Assembly (NCBI GenBank): GCA_002440225.1
Contig: DJSH01000053.1
Coordinates: forward strand, 7,233 to 16,476
Direction: 5' to 3'
Length of the DNA: 9,244 bases
Origin: Candidatus Segatella violae
Lineage (GTDB): Bacteria; Bacteroidota; Bacteroidia; Bacteroidales; Bacteroidaceae
Shown in pieces: positions 1 to 6,354 of the stretch. Position numbers and translations under genes: made by a program. A model generated the notes under the pieces. The model searched no databases. It had not been told where the DNA came from and worked only from the letters and a program-made list of their open reading frames with translations. Positions within the stretch are counted from its first letter, which is position 1, and each line of letters opens with the position of its first letter.

Positions 1-1236
1 GAGAAGGAAGAAGAGGCGGATGCCATCTTCCTCAACACCTGTAGCATTCGAGAGAATGCGGAGAACAAGATTTATCATCGCCTGGACACCCTCCATGCCG
101 AGCAGAAGAAGGGCAGGAAGGTGATTCTCGGCGTATTGGGCTGCATGGCAGAGCGTGTGAAGGACGACCTCATCCAGAACCACTATGCCAACTTGGTCTG
201 CGGACCAGACAGTTACCTCAACCTACCAGACATGATCGCACAGTGCGAGATTGGCACCAACGCCATCAACATCGAGCTCTCGAAGACCGAGACTTACCGC
301 GACATCGTGCCTCAGCGCATCGGCGGCAACCGAGTGAGCGGTTTCGTGAGCATCATGCGTGGCTGCAACAACTTCTGCCACTACTGCATCGTACCTTATA
401 CTCGTGGACGTGAGCGCAGCCGTGACGCAGAGAGCATCCTCAGAGAGGTACGCGACCTGCACGATCGTGGTTTCAAAGAGGTTACCCTCCTGGGACAGAA
501 CGTGAACAGCTATGGTCTCTCCCCATCGGGCAAGCGTGAGGAAGGCAGCATTTCCTTCGCCCAGTTGCTGAGAATGGTAGCCGAGGCAGTGCCAGACATG
601 CGTGTGCGCTTCACCACCTCCAACCCAGAGGACATGACCGAGGACATCCTGCACGCCATCGCCGACGAGCCAAACCTCTGCAACCACATCCACTTCCCAG
701 CACAGAGCGGAAGCAACAAGATACTGAAGCTCATGAACCGCAAATATACCCGTGAGGAATACTTGGACAAGATTGCAGCCATCAAGCGCATCATCCCTGG
801 CTGCGGCATCACCACCGACATCTTCGTAGGTTATCACGACGAGACCGAGGAAGACCATCAGGAGACTCTCTCATTGGTAAGAGAGGTAGGCTTCGACAGT
901 GCCTTCATGTTCAAGTATTCAGAGCGTCCTGGCACTTACGCAGCCAAGCACCTGCCAGACAACGTGACAGAGGATACCAAGATAGCCCGACTCAACGAGC
1001 TCATCAAACTCCAGACCGAGGTGAGTGCCGAGCAGAACAAGAAGGATGAGGGCAAGGAGTTCACCATCCTCATCGAAAACTTCAGCAAGCGAAGCCGTGA
1101 GCAGATGATGGGGCGCACCGAACAAAACAAGGCGGTGGTCATCGATAAGGGCAACCACCACATCGGAGAGTTCGTGAAGGTTCGCATCACAGGCTCCACC
1201 TCAGCCACCCTCTTCGGTGAGGAAGTGAAAGAATAA
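1..1236 (+). CDS. miaB: tRNA-2-methylthio-N6-dimethylallyladenosine synthase MiaB (5' end cut by window edge)
   Basis: Radical-SAM methylthiotransferase that adds a methylthio group to N6-isopentenyladenosine-37 of tRNAs reading UNN codons. The frame is open from base 1 with no start in the window, and 411 residues are visible. MiaB proteins usually have about 440-455, so roughly 30-45 N-terminal residues are missing, including the first auxiliary-cluster cysteine. Numbering from the first visible codon, NTCSIRENAE (Cys14) and GCMAE (Cys48) are two of the three UPF0004-domain cluster ligands. GCNNFCHYC gives the CxxxCxxC radical-SAM cluster (Cys122, Cys126, Cys129), followed by IVPYTRGRE. A C-terminal TRAM-like RNA-binding domain spans about 346-410. 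The NTCSIRENAE motif favours MiaB over RimO or MtaB. A GTG at 121 is an internal valine codon, not a start. The gene ends 43 bases before a strong hairpin terminator, so it is probably transcribed apart from the downstream genes. Confidence 0.96.
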   Translation, partial: EKEEEADAIFLNTCSIRENAENKIYHRLDTLHAEQKKGRKVILGVLGCMAERVKDDLIQNHYANLVCGPDSYLNLPDMIAQCEIGTNAINIELSKTETYRDIVPQRIGGNRVSGFVSIMRGCNNFCHYCIVPYTRGRERSRDAESILREVRDLHDRGFKEVTLLGQNVNSYGLSPSGKREEGSISFAQLLRMVAEAVPDMRVRFTTSNPEDMTEDILHAIADEPNLCNHIHFPAQSGSNKILKLMNRKYTREEYLDKIAAIKRIIPGCGITTDIFVGYHDETEEDHQETLSLVREVGFDSAFMFKYSERPGTYAAKHLPDNVTEDTKIARLNELIKLQTEVSAEQNKKDEGKEFTILIENFSKRSREQMMGRTEQNKAVVIDKGNHHIGEFVKVRITGSTSATLFGEEVKE

Positions 1237-1279
1237 GCACATATCCTCGCCTTTGAGGATTTTCCCTATAAAAGACAAA

Positions 1280-1308
1280 GAAAACCGCCAAATTATTTGG
1301 CGGTTTTC
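1280..1308 (+). terminator. Intrinsic terminator after miaB, possibly two-way
   Basis: GAAAACCGCCAAA (1280-1292) and TTTGGCGGTTTTC (1296-1308) form a perfect 13-bp inverted repeat around a 3-base loop (TTA). The GC core has an A-run on its left and a T-run on its right, so it could stop transcription from either direction. The T-run is only four bases and lies inside the stem, so efficiency is uncertain. It ends 24 bases before the exporter start codon. Confidence 0.85.
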
Positions 1309-1327
1309 TATAAAAACACTAAATTTG
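1296..1327 (+). promoter_or_regulatory. Bacteroidota-type promoter of the exporter/acyltransferase unit
   Basis: TTTG at 1296-1299 fits the -33 element and TAAATTTG at 1320-1327 fits the -7 element (TAnnTTTG), with 20 bases between them. This is the spacing known for the Bacteroidota housekeeping sigma factor. The -33 box is part of the right arm of the miaB terminator. Transcription would start about 5-8 bases past the -7 box, that is at or beside the ATG at 1333, giving almost no leader. Confidence 0.7.
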
Positions 1328-1332
1328 CACCT

Positions 1333-3186
1333 ATGAAGGAATTCTTGCAAATATTACGCCGATTCGTCCCTCCATACAAGAAGTATCTAGGGCTGTCTAT
1401 CCTGTTCAATATCCTCAGTGCGATATTGAACATTTTCTCGTTTGCAGCCTTGATACCAATCCTGCAAATCCTCTTCCAGGTAGACGGAGGTATCCGTGCC
1501 AACGACTACATGCACTGGAACGGAGATTGGGGCACCATCAAGGAAGTGGCTACCAACAACATGTACTACTACATCCAGGAGTTTATCGTTGCCCACAGTG
1601 CATCGGCAGCCCTCTTGGTCATCGGCTTGTTCCTAGCCTTCATGACCTTCCTCAAGACGGGAGCCTACTTCTTGTCTTCGGCTACGATTATACCTATCCG
1701 TACAGGTATCGTGCGTGACATTCGCAACCAACTCTATCAGAAGATAACTTCCCTTTCATTAAGTTTCTTCAGCGAGGAGCGCAAGGGCGACATCATCGCC
1801 CGCATGAGTGGTGATGTGCAAGAGGTGGAGAACAGTATCATGTCGTCGCTCGACATGCTCTTCAAGAACCCAATCTTGATACTCTTCTATTTCTGCACGC
1901 TCATCTTCATCAGTTGGCAACTCACCCTCTTCACCATCCTCTTTGTACCACCATTCGGTTGGTTCATGGGAATAGTTGGTAAAAAGCTGAAGGCACAGAG
2001 TACACAAGCACAAGCCCTCTGGAGCGACACGATGAGCATGGTGGAGGAAACCTTGGGTGGACTTCGCATTATCAAGGCATTCTGTGCAGAAGACAAGATG
2101 AACAAGCGTTTCGACCAGGTGAATAGCGAATACCGCAACAACATCATGCGTGTAAACATCCGCCAACAGATGGCGCACCCGATGAGCGAGTTCCTCGGTA
2201 CGGTGCTCATCGTCATCGTACTATGGTTTGGAGGTATCTTGGTGTTGGACTATGGTCGCATCGATGGTCCTACCATCATCTTCTATCTCGTGATGCTCTA
2301 TAGCATCATCAACCCTCTGAAAGAATTCTCCAAGGCTAGCTACAACATCCCGAAGGGACTGGCGAGCATGGATCGCATCGACAAAATTCTGAAAGCAGAG
2401 GTGGAGATTCAAGACAAGGAGAACCCAGAGCACATCGCCAGCTTCGAGCGCCAGATAGAGTTCCGTCATGTTTCCTTCGCCTATACCGACCACAAGAGTG
2501 ACGAACTGGTTTATGTATTGAAAGACATCAACCTCATCATCCCTAAGGGCAAGACCGTGGCTTTGGTTGGGCAGAGCGGTAGTGGCAAGAGTACGATGGT
2601 AGACTTGATTCCTCGCTACTATGACGTGCAGGAGGGCGAGGTGCTCATCGACGGCATCAACGTGAAAGACCTTGCCGTACACGACCTTCGCCAGTTGATA
2701 GGCAACGTGAACCAGGAGGCAATCCTCTTCAATGCCAGCTTCAAGGACAATATCCGTTTCGGTAAGACCGATGCTACCGACGAAGAAATCGCCAACGCAG
2801 CCAAGATTGCCAACGCATACGAATTCATCACCAAGTCGGAACATGGATTCGACACCAACATCGGTGACCGTGGCGGTCGCCTCTCTGGAGGTCAGCGCCA
2901 ACGTGTCAGCATTGCCCGTGCCATCCTCAAGAACCCTCCTATCCTCATCCTAGACGAGGCAACTTCGGCACTCGATACCGAGAGCGAGCGACTGGTACAG
3001 GATGCACTTGAAAAATTGATGAAGACTCGTACCACCGTGGCTGTTGCTCACCGTCTGAGCACCATCAAGCATGCAGACGAGATATGCGTGCTGCATGAGG
3101 GAGAAATCGTGGAGCGAGGCACTCACGAGGAGCTCATCGCCAAGGATGGATATTATCGTAAGTTGCACGACATGCAGCAAGTATAA
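1333..3186 (+). CDS. MsbA-like ABC exporter (fused membrane and ATPase half-transporter)
   Basis: A 617-residue inner-membrane half-transporter with a type IV (ABC_membrane) exporter domain at about 18-340 and an ATP-binding domain at about 380-617. It probably works as a homodimer. Its role is likely flipping lipid A or another lipid-linked glycan, inferred from the lipid A acyltransferase just downstream. The ATPase motifs are intact: Walker A GQSGSGKST (413-421), Q-loop Gln461, signature LSGGQ (517-521), Walker B ILILDE (Asp541, Glu542) and H-loop His573. TM1 (about 18-48) and TM2 (about 91-115) are split by a polar loop of about 40 residues (49-90), longer than in enterobacterial MsbA. 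I chose ATG 1333 over the upstream in-frame TTG 1297 because the TTG lies inside the terminator stem and upstream of the -7 box, and MKEFLQ is a natural start for the family. The acyltransferase follows within 3-21 bases, implying co-transcription. MsbA is the best guess; other lipid or peptide exporters of this fold cannot be excluded. Confidence 0.9.
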   Translation: MKEFLQILRRFVPPYKKYLGLSILFNILSAILNIFSFAALIPILQILFQVDGGIRANDYMHWNGDWGTIKEVATNNMYYYIQEFIVAHSASAALLVIGLFLAFMTFLKTGAYFLSSATIIPIRTGIVRDIRNQLYQKITSLSLSFFSEERKGDIIARMSGDVQEVENSIMSSLDMLFKNPILILFYFCTLIFISWQLTLFTILFVPPFGWFMGIVGKKLKAQSTQAQALWSDTMSMVEETLGGLRIIKAFCAEDKMNKRFDQVNSEYRNNIMRVNIRQQMAHPMSEFLGTVLIVIVLWFGGILVLDYGRIDGPTIIFYLVMLYSIINPLKEFSKASYNIPKGLASMDRIDKILKAEVEIQDKENPEHIASFERQIEFRHVSFAYTDHKSDELVYVLKDINLIIPKGKTVALVGQSGSGKSTMVDLIPRYYDVQEGEVLIDGINVKDLAVHDLRQLIGNVNQEAILFNASFKDNIRFGKTDATDEEIANAAKIANAYEFITKSEHGFDTNIGDRGGRLSGGQRQRVSIARAILKNPPILILDEATSALDTESERLVQDALEKLMKTRTTVAVAHRLSTIKHADEICVLHEGEIVERGTHEELIAKDGYYRKLHDMQQV

Positions 3187-3195
3187 TATATGTAT

Positions 3196-3203
3196 AAAAA
3201 AGG
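3196..3203 (+). promoter_or_regulatory. Possible ribosome binding site deciding the acyltransferase start
   Basis: AAAAAAGG lies four bases before ATG 3208 and is the only Shine-Dalgarno-like run here. The upstream in-frame ATG 3190 has only UAAUAUAU-type sequence before it, part of which is the exporter stop codon. This favours 3208, though Bacteroidota rely little on Shine-Dalgarno pairing. Confidence 0.4.
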
Positions 3204-3207
3204 TATA

Positions 3208-4131
3208 ATGACAAAGATAGTTTACGCATTTTTCTATGCAATATCACTGCTGCCGTTCAGGTTGCTCTATTGCATCTCCGACTTCGAATACTTCATGATG
3301 TATCACGTGGTGAAGTATCGCAGGGGTATTGTGCGTAAGAACCTCACAACGTCTTTTCCTGAGAAATCGCTTGATGAAATCATCGACATCGAGAAAAAGT
3401 TCTATCGTTGGTTCTGCGACTATTTCTTTGAGGCTGTCAAGTTACTGAGCATCAGTGATAAGGAACTGCGCCGACGCTTCCACGTTTATAACAGCGAGGA
3501 GGTGGAGCGTTGCTTCGAGGAAGGGCAGAACGTAGCAGCCATCTTGGGTCATTACTGCAACTGGGAATGGCTTTCATGCGTGGGCATCGAACTACCGAAG
3601 AATCGCATGATGGGCTTGATTTATCACCCACTCTACAACCATGCCTTCGACGAACTCTTCAAGCGCATCCGTTCTCATGAAGAGAATGGCGTGGTGGTAC
3701 CCAAGAAAGACATCCTGCGCTATCTCATCGACTATAAGCGCAAGGGCATTATGAGCATGTTCGGCTATATCAGCGACCAAGGACCGAAGTGGGAGAACAT
3801 CCATCTCTGGTTACCTTTCCTCAACCACCCAGAGACCCCAGTGTTTACGGGTGGCGAGCGCATCATGAGGAAGATGAACGACGCCGTGTTCTATGTGGAG
3901 ATGAGCCGACCGAAACGCGGCTACTACACAGCCACCTACAAGCTCATCACCCGAGAGCCCAACTCCCTGCCCGAGCACGAGATAACTCGCCGTTTCTTCC
4001 AGATGCTGGAAGAGACCATCCGCAAGAATCCTCCTTATTATCTCTGGAGCCACAACAGATGGAAGAGAACCAAGGAGGAGTTTGACAAACATTACAGGAT
4101 GGAACATGGCAAAGTAATTCCTAAAGAATAA
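3208..4131 (+). CDS. LpxL/HtrB-family lipid A (Kdo-dependent type) acyltransferase
   Basis: Inner-membrane lysophospholipid acyltransferase superfamily enzyme that probably adds a secondary acyl chain to a lipid A precursor. It has 307 residues from ATG 3208, or 313 from ATG 3190. This is the usual length for the LpxL family. An N-terminal hydrophobic anchor (about residues 3-30) is followed by the family phrase RRGIVRKNL. The catalytic HX4E motif is GHYCNWE, with His115 and Glu120. Further conserved-looking blocks are SDQGP (about 192-196) and FTGGERIMRK (about 212-221). It sits straight after the exporter, so both probably come from the promoter at 1296. Pairing an exporter with a late lipid A acyltransferase fits lipid A maturation. 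Acyl chain length and position cannot be read from sequence. Bacteroidota homologues are often annotated only as lysophospholipid acyltransferase or lipid A biosynthesis acyltransferase. Confidence 0.9.
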   Translation: MTKIVYAFFYAISLLPFRLLYCISDFEYFMMYHVVKYRRGIVRKNLTTSFPEKSLDEIIDIEKKFYRWFCDYFFEAVKLLSISDKELRRRFHVYNSEEVERCFEEGQNVAAILGHYCNWEWLSCVGIELPKNRMMGLIYHPLYNHAFDELFKRIRSHEENGVVVPKKDILRYLIDYKRKGIMSMFGYISDQGPKWENIHLWLPFLNHPETPVFTGGERIMRKMNDAVFYVEMSRPKRGYYTATYKLITREPNSLPEHEITRRFFQMLEETIRKNPPYYLWSHNRWKRTKEEFDKHYRMEHGKVIPKE

Positions 4132-4166
4132 GAAAGAAATGGATGCCAACGTAAGAAAAGACTATT

Positions 4167-4988
4167 TTAGAACTCCTTCTTAATGCCATATTGAGTCCAA
4201 ATGGCATGGTTTTCTTTAGTCTCCTTGCGTATCTCATTATTTATCCTCCAAGCCTCCTCGTTCACGTAAGGCCGTCCGTGGTCTAAATGAAGAACGATCG
4301 CAGAATAACGGATTTGCTTAGAATGAATACCTTTATTGAATAATCTTTCTCCCATCTCACGGTCTTCACCCCCATATTGCATACGTTCATCAAAGCCATT
4401 GACTGCAAGAATGTCCTTACGCCATCCACTACTATTCATACCATTCCATGTAGCCTTGGTGGGCGTTACCCGATTCATCATCTTGGTAAAGAAGCTACTC
4501 TGTACCAACTTGGAGCACTTAAAACTAAAAGGCATTCCCTGTTGCCTGAGCCAAGAAAGTTCAAAAGCCTGCCCCAACTCAATATCTTCTTTTCGCAAAG
4601 CTTTGCTGATAGACATCGGCAGCTTGAAATACCCACCACTCAAAAAGCATCCTTCCTCTGCATTAGAGTCGTGAACACTCAAAAAGTCATGACGAGGAAC
4701 ACAATCCTGGTCTGTAAAGACCAAATAATCGGCAGTAGCAATCTCTAAGGCTTTATTCAGTATCACCGTTTTTCTGAACCCCTTATCTTCATGCCACACA
4801 TGCTTAATCGGCAATAGTGACTGATATTTCTCTATCAGGAATCGGGTTTCTGGACCAGAACCATCATCAGCGATGATTATTTCATCAGCTTTACGATTTT
4901 GGAACAAATATCCCCATAATGTCTTCTCCAACCATTCTGGATTATTATAAGTAGAGATGATAACTCCCAAAGCCTTTTTTACACTCAT
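4167..4988 (-). CDS. Family 2 glycosyltransferase with galactosyltransferase-like C-terminal block
   Basis: A 273-residue GT-A fold transferase, likely cytoplasmic and acting on a membrane-anchored glycan. The nucleotide-sugar site is visible: GVIISTYNN (8-16), IIIADDGSG (37-45, Asp41-Asp42), WHEDKGFRK (65-73) and the metal-binding FTDQD (Asp93-Gln-Asp95). The C-terminal part has WNGMNSSGWR (181-190), VNGFDE (196-201) and GGEDRE (206-211). This resembles the acceptor/second-metal block of chondroitin-polymerase-type GT2 and GT7 enzymes. There is no transmembrane segment. The ATG at 4988 is supported by a -7 element about 27 bases upstream. It converges on the acyltransferase gene with a 35-base gap and no clear terminator, and diverges from the transferase at 5122. 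An LPS/LOS core role is plausible from position, but donor sugar and acceptor are unknown. Confidence 0.88.
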   Translation of the reverse strand: MSVKKALGVIISTYNNPEWLEKTLWGYLFQNRKADEIIIADDGSGPETRFLIEKYQSLLPIKHVWHEDKGFRKTVILNKALEIATADYLVFTDQDCVPRHDFLSVHDSNAEEGCFLSGGYFKLPMSISKALRKEDIELGQAFELSWLRQQGMPFSFKCSKLVQSSFFTKMMNRVTPTKATWNGMNSSGWRKDILAVNGFDERMQYGGEDREMGERLFNKGIHSKQIRYSAIVLHLDHGRPYVNEEAWRINNEIRKETKENHAIWTQYGIKKEF

Positions 4989-5014
4989 ATCATTATTTAT
5001 TTGAATTAACAGAG

Positions 5015-5022
5015 CAAAAATA
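5015..5022 (-). promoter_or_regulatory. -7 element of the leftward GT2 promoter
   Basis: Read on the minus strand, 5022-5015 is TATTTTTG, matching TAnnTTTG. No good TTTG -33 box lies at the expected distance (around 5043-5046), so it is weaker than the others. The predicted leader before ATG 4988 is about 20 bases. Confidence 0.45.
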
Positions 5023-5062
5023 GCAATAAAAAACGAAAGAACCTAAGATATTAATAAAATAA

Positions 5063-5094
5063 TTTGCCTAAATAAAAAAGAAATCGTAATTTTG
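5063..5094 (+). promoter_or_regulatory. Bacteroidota-type promoter of the rightward GT-B transferase
   Basis: TTTG at 5063-5066 (-33) and TAATTTTG at 5087-5094 (-7) are 20 bases apart. The predicted start of transcription near 5100 leaves a leader of about 20 bases before ATG 5122. Together with the element at 5015 it makes the 133-bp gap 4989-5121 a divergent promoter region. Confidence 0.7.
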
Positions 5095-5121
5095 CACAAA
5101 AACAAGACATAAAACTACAAT

Positions 5122-6156
5122 ATGAGACAAAATAGACTCTGCTACATCTCTCGCAATTACTATAATCTGACCAGTGCTGGCAATAAAGCTAAGACGGACA
5201 ACGAGGACACACTCTCAGAAATGGGAGCTATCAACCTTGGTTTAAGCCGTACGGTCAACAGCAGTAAGATATTAGCATTTTTCCTTGACCTAGCAGGTAT
5301 CATCCGTGCTTGCATCTTACTCCAAAAGAACGATGTTCTCTTCTTGCAATATCCCGTAAAGAAGTACTTTTCGTTCTTGTGCAACGTAGCAAGTATGAAA
5401 GGAGCCAAGACAGTATCGCTCATCCATGACCTCGGTTCTTTTCGCCGCAAGAAGCTCTCTATCCAGAAAGAGATAAGTCGCCTATCCCATAGCGACTACA
5501 TCATTGCCTCCAACGAGAGTATGAAAGGTTGGCTACAGGAACATGGATTAGAAAAGCCAATAGGCTCCTTGGGACTCTTCGACTACCGCTCTTCTTCCTT
5601 CCACGAGCCACAAGTTCCATCATCCGACATCACAACGAATCCTACCGTTGTATATGCAGGAGCACTTAACATGCGCAAAAACTCCTTCCTGATAGAACTC
5701 ACCAAGAGCCTCAACACATGGAATCTAATGATTGTGGGCAACAAGGACGGCTTGCAAGGACTAAAAGACAATCCACACATCACCTATAGAGGCTTCTTGC
5801 CTTCCGAGGATTTCATCGCTCACATCGATGCAGACTTCGGATTGGTTTGGGATGGAGATTCACTCGATACTTGTTCGGGGGAATATGGGCAATACCTCAA
5901 ATGGAACTCTCCCCATAAAGTTTCCTTCAATCTCCGTGCAGGATTGCCGATCATCATCTGGAAAGAAGCTGCCGTAGCTCCTATCATAGAAGAAGAGGGA
6001 GTTGGTTTTGCCATCAGTTCCCTAAAAGAACTAGATGCCAAACTACAAAATATGAGCCCTGAAGTTTATCTAGAAATGAAGGAAAAAACAACTGCTATGG
6101 CGAAGAAACTTAATGAAGGATATTTCCTTAAAAAAGCATTGTCAGAATGCAAATAA
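5122..6156 (+). CDS. GT-B glycosyltransferase, Gtf3/WbbI-like (galactofuranosyl- or glucosyltransferase)
   Basis: A 344-residue cytoplasmic GT-B transferase, the usual length for the Gtf3/WbbI-type group. The N-terminal half holds SAGNKAKTDNE (18-28), LFLQYPVKK and the acceptor-side HDLGSFRRKK (His102, Asp103). Next come ASNESMKGWL (about Asn131) and the linker. The C-terminal nucleotide-sugar half holds YAGALNMRKN (about 177-187), FGLVWDG (239-245), YLKWNSPHK (258-266) and AGLPIIIWKEAA. These are the phrases I recall for Gtf3-like and beta-1,6-galactofuranosyltransferase-like proteins, so a Galf or Glc donor is possible but not shown. There is no signal peptide or membrane segment. It has its own promoter and is followed by a 198-base gap with another promoter, so it may be a one-gene unit. 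Its base composition looks intermediate between the G+C-rich left genes and the AT-rich right operon. Confidence 0.82.
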   Translation: MRQNRLCYISRNYYNLTSAGNKAKTDNEDTLSEMGAINLGLSRTVNSSKILAFFLDLAGIIRACILLQKNDVLFLQYPVKKYFSFLCNVASMKGAKTVSLIHDLGSFRRKKLSIQKEISRLSHSDYIIASNESMKGWLQEHGLEKPIGSLGLFDYRSSSFHEPQVPSSDITTNPTVVYAGALNMRKNSFLIELTKSLNTWNLMIVGNKDGLQGLKDNPHITYRGFLPSEDFIAHIDADFGLVWDGDSLDTCSGEYGQYLKWNSPHKVSFNLRAGLPIIIWKEAAVAPIIEEEGVGFAISSLKELDAKLQNMSPEVYLEMKEKTTAMAKKLNEGYFLKKALSECK

Positions 6157-6166
6157 ATAATATATA

Positions 6167-6199
6167 TTTGCTTCGTTCAATATAAAAATTGTACCTTTG
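6167..6199 (+). promoter_or_regulatory. Bacteroidota-type promoter ahead of the GT8-GT2-GT2-GT4 operon
   Basis: TTTG at 6167-6170 (-33) and TACCTTTG at 6192-6199 (-7) are 21 bases apart. Transcription would begin near 6205, about 15 bases before the small ORF at 6220 and about 150 bases before the GT8 start at 6355. It is the only good promoter I see for the AT-rich operon. Confidence 0.65.
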
Positions 6200-6219
6200 C
6201 AAAAATATCATAAACAAGC

Positions 6220-6285
6220 ATGACGAAAGAAGAGCTGATACATAAAATAAATGACTTGGAACGGGAAGATTTCAATACTTGTTAA
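6220..6285 (+). pseudogene. 21-codon ORF, probable remnant of an AlbA_2-type (Schlafen-like) ATP-binding protein gene start
   Basis: The ATG opens MTKEELIHKINDLEREDFNTC and then stops at TAA 6283-6285. The first 17 or so residues resemble, from memory, the N-terminus of Bacteroidales proteins with an AlbA_2/divergent AAA-4 domain, which begin like MTKEELIxxIxDLEWEDFEVKEA. After DF the similarity stops. So this looks like the promoter and first codons of such a gene, cut off when the glycosyltransferase operon was joined. The alternative is a genuine small peptide or leader ORF of the operon: it is well placed behind the promoter. No repeats, attenuator hairpin or run of regulatory codons is visible to support a leader role. 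Confidence 0.4.
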
Positions 6286-6354
6286 ATTCCTTTAAATAAA
6301 ATGGAATACAAGCAAGTTTCCATCATACATACGTTATATAATAAAAGAAATATT

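Noticed and set aside
223..858. 211-codon open frame on the minus strand inside miaB
   Set aside because: It is a shadow of the G+C-rich miaB frame; the protein has no recognisable motif and miaB motifs are clear on the other strand.
1297..1332. TTG start adding 12 residues to the exporter
   Set aside because: It lies inside the terminator stem and upstream of the predicted transcription start; the family start fits ATG 1333.
2221..2901. 226-codon open frame on the minus strand inside the exporter
   Set aside because: It overlaps the Walker A and signature region of an intact ABC protein and has no recognisable domain.
4132..4166. Hidden gene or terminator in the 35-base convergent gap
   Set aside because: No hairpin with a T-run and no room for a gene; nothing supportable seen.
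4183..4207. ATGCCAT / ATGGCAT inverted repeat (7 bp, 11-base loop) as a terminator for the convergent genes
   Set aside because: It lies inside the coding end of the minus-strand GT2, has a weak AT-containing stem and no T-run; probably chance.
6301..6354. ATG 6301 as the GT8 start
   Set aside because: The 18 extra residues do not resemble GT8, whose domain begins at MIHIACNID; kept only as a possible remnant.
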